NCBI GenBank assembly: GCA_905195005.1 | Contig: CAJJUC010000034.1 | Coordinates: 1 to 16,383, forward strand | Length of the DNA stretch: 16,383 nucleotides | Direction of reading: 5' to 3' | Origin: an uncultured Eubacteriales bacterium | GTDB lineage: Bacteria > Bacillota > Clostridia > UMGS1883 | Shown: piece after piece, positions 14,958 to 16,383 of the stretch | Position numbering within the stretch: position 1 is the first letter of the stretch | How the letters are laid out: each line of letters begins with the position of its first letter | The notes under the pieces: generated by a model | What the model saw: only the letters and a program-made list of their open reading frames with translations | Database searches by the model: none | Told to the model about the DNA's origin: nothing | Translations under genes and position numbers: made by a program

Positions 14958-16383
14958 TTATTTCGGAATCTCTTTCATATCATAAGGATTCATTTCTTGC
15001 AAAGAGTTCCACAGAAACAGCCTTATGCTGCAATCATCGGCTGCGTCACAGGGAACCGACAGTCTGAAAGTTTTCTTATTATTGTTTCCCGTGCCGACAA
15101 ATCCCGATGTTCCTGTAATATATTTCGCTGTTTCTCCGCTGTATTCCGCCAAAATCAAATGCAGCGGCATAAATTGTTCTGTATTATTTTTTACCGTTGC
15201 CGCAACATTCATGCCGCACGATTCTTCCGCGCCTGTATCTTCAAATACAACATCGGATATTTCGAGAGGCTCGATTTCTTCTTCGGAGGGCATGGATTCA
15301 ATATTGTATCTGTTCACAGTTTTAAATACATAAACACATTCTTCTCCGTTTTCGTACGCCGGTAATGTGACCGATCTGTACATGTCGCGGAGTATGCTCC
15401 TTAAACGGAGGTTTCCGTCTTTCTTTTTTATGTATATATTAATTGAATCAACATCGGACGGCAAGGCGTCCCATGATGCCGAAAGCTTATCTCCCTCTTT
15501 GTTTATCACAACATTGCTAAGCTCCGGCGGAGCTTCCCGAACACTGTTGAACCATCCGTTAGCCAGCAGCAGCTGTGAGCCGGCGCTTCCGTTATCGCTG
15601 ATTTTCCGAATGTCAACCGCGTCTATCCAGAAATCCTTTATCGGTCCGGAGGTCACCGTGAAGCATGGGTTTTCGCTCTTTGTAAGCGTAACTCTTTTTG
15701 TAACGCTTGTCCAGTCACTGCCTGTTTCATCGGTTTCGGCTGCCACTTGTATAAATTCGCCGGTTTCACTGTCGGGCAGATTCAGATATATGCTGCCCGG
15801 TGTTGCTTTAACGGATTTTTTCCTGAATGTAACTTCATATTCTCCTGCCTCGAGCACCGTGTCCGATTTGATTGCAACCTTGTCATCTTTGTCATCGGAC
15901 AATAAATTTGACGCAATATGCATGGAATAGCCGAGATCATATTTTTCATTTGCGTCGGCTGTTATTTTGACCGGAACATCACGGTGAGAATGATCGCTGA
16001 ACACAAGCGACCAATCGGTAAAAGGCGATTCAATCAGCTTTGTGCTGTCCCAGCGCTTCGTATAGCCCGTGAGATTAAGCGCGATATCCTCGTGATTATC
16101 AAATGAAAAAACAAGTCTGAACCTTTTAAGGGTATAATCGGTCAGATTCTCAACCGTATATCTGCAAACGGAATCCTCATCCGTGCAAAAATCGTCCTTT
16201 ATCAGATTGCCCGTATCGCCCTCATAAAGCGCGACCTTTGAAATTGAATCAACGGCAGGGTTTCGCCATGATATGCAGATTGCATTTTTTCCTGAGGTTG
16301 CAAGAACATTTGAAGGCTCAAAGCTTAAATCATCGGTTTCGGCAGGAACAGACAGTAAAATCGGTTTCAGCAATCTTGCCTTA
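14958..16383 (-). CDS. Large secreted FnIII/carbohydrate-binding-like protein, C-terminal part
   Basis: The frame is open to the right edge (no start needed; the TTG at 16373 is not a real start), so only the last ~474 codons are seen; stop TAA 14958-14960. Visible pieces: a FnIII-like domain (ICISWRNPAVDSISKVALYE), a jelly-roll carbohydrate-binding-like domain (~residues 110-260; GYSMHIASNLL, GEYEVTFRKKS, DFWIDAVDIRKI), a second FnIII (LSASWDALPSDVDSINIYIK), and a beta-rich C-terminal domain (VAATVKNNTEQ, LHLILAEYSG, RLFLWNSLQEM). This layout is usual for long surface proteins of Clostridia that bind or process polysaccharides. No SLH or sortase motif occurs at the C-terminus. It precedes the SLH glycosidase by 54 bases without a terminator and probably shares its transcript. 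Confidence 0.75.
   Translation of the reverse strand, partial: KARLLKPILLSVPAETDDLSFEPSNVLATSGKNAICISWRNPAVDSISKVALYEGDTGNLIKDDFCTDEDSVCRYTVENLTDYTLKRFRLVFSFDNHEDIALNLTGYTKRWDSTKLIESPFTDWSLVFSDHSHRDVPVKITADANEKYDLGYSMHIASNLLSDDKDDKVAIKSDTVLEAGEYEVTFRKKSVKATPGSIYLNLPDSETGEFIQVAAETDETGSDWTSVTKRVTLTKSENPCFTVTSGPIKDFWIDAVDIRKISDNGSAGSQLLLANGWFNSVREAPPELSNVVINKEGDKLSASWDALPSDVDSINIYIKKKDGNLRLRSILRDMYRSVTLPAYENGEECVYVFKTVNRYNIESMPSEEEIEPLEISDVVFEDTGAEESCGMNVAATVKNNTEQFMPLHLILAEYSGETAKYITGTSGFVGTGNNNKKTFRLSVPCDAADDCSIRLFLWNSLQEMNPYDMKEIPK

Noticed and set aside
15025..15930. Plus-strand ORFs opposite the FnIII-like gene, up to 187 codons
   Set aside because: Ser/Phe-rich mirror images of the minus-strand coding sequence, with no start signals.

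Overview
The window looks like gut-type Firmicutes (Clostridia) accessory DNA on the right, joined to a short stretch of different origin at its left edge. The first ~480 bases encode the C-terminal end of a two-PDZ HtrA/DegQ-type protease. Its sequence and codon style resemble a betaproteobacterium more than a Clostridium. From about 1.9 kb onward the content is Firmicutes-like: A-rich Shine-Dalgarno sites, hairpin + T-run terminators, a YesM/YesN two-component system and SLH-anchored secreted enzymes. Lineage is inferred from protein character only.

Layout. (1) 1-540: degQ-like 3' end and its terminator. (2) 540-1770: AT-rich DNA with one unrecognised membrane-anchored protein gene, split over three frames by two apparent single-base losses in A runs. 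(3) 1876-5060: a compact plus-strand cassette behind two tandem terminators. It holds a zinc-ribbon-rich GS-fold amidoligase, a class II (Ntn) glutamine amidotransferase, a frameshifted small ORF, a 55-residue protein and a small serine recombinase, with close spacing or overlaps. The first two genes form a plausible ammonia-donating and amide-forming pair on a mobile-type cassette. (4) 5060-7060: a decayed zone. It contains hairpins, a minus-strand membrane protein whose zinc ribbon is cut off by one in-frame TAA, a strong promoter driving a likely ~105-nt non-coding RNA, two short ORFs resembling TnsA and TnsB fragments of a Tn7-like transposon, and the DNA-binding end of an AraC regulator.

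(5) 7068-16383, all minus strand: a YesM-type histidine kinase and YesN-type response regulator under their own sigma-A-type promoter, downstream of two large carbohydrate-related genes. These are a 1590-residue secreted multi-CBM clan GH-A-like glycosidase with C-terminal SLH repeats, and the C-terminal 475 codons of a FnIII/jelly-roll protein running off the right edge. The likely logic is a surface glycan-processing locus next to a sensor pair.

Several genes in 0.8-7 kb are broken by single-base events. Either this is a decaying integration hot spot or the contig carries homopolymer errors; reads would decide. I saw no rRNA, tRNA or CRISPR array.
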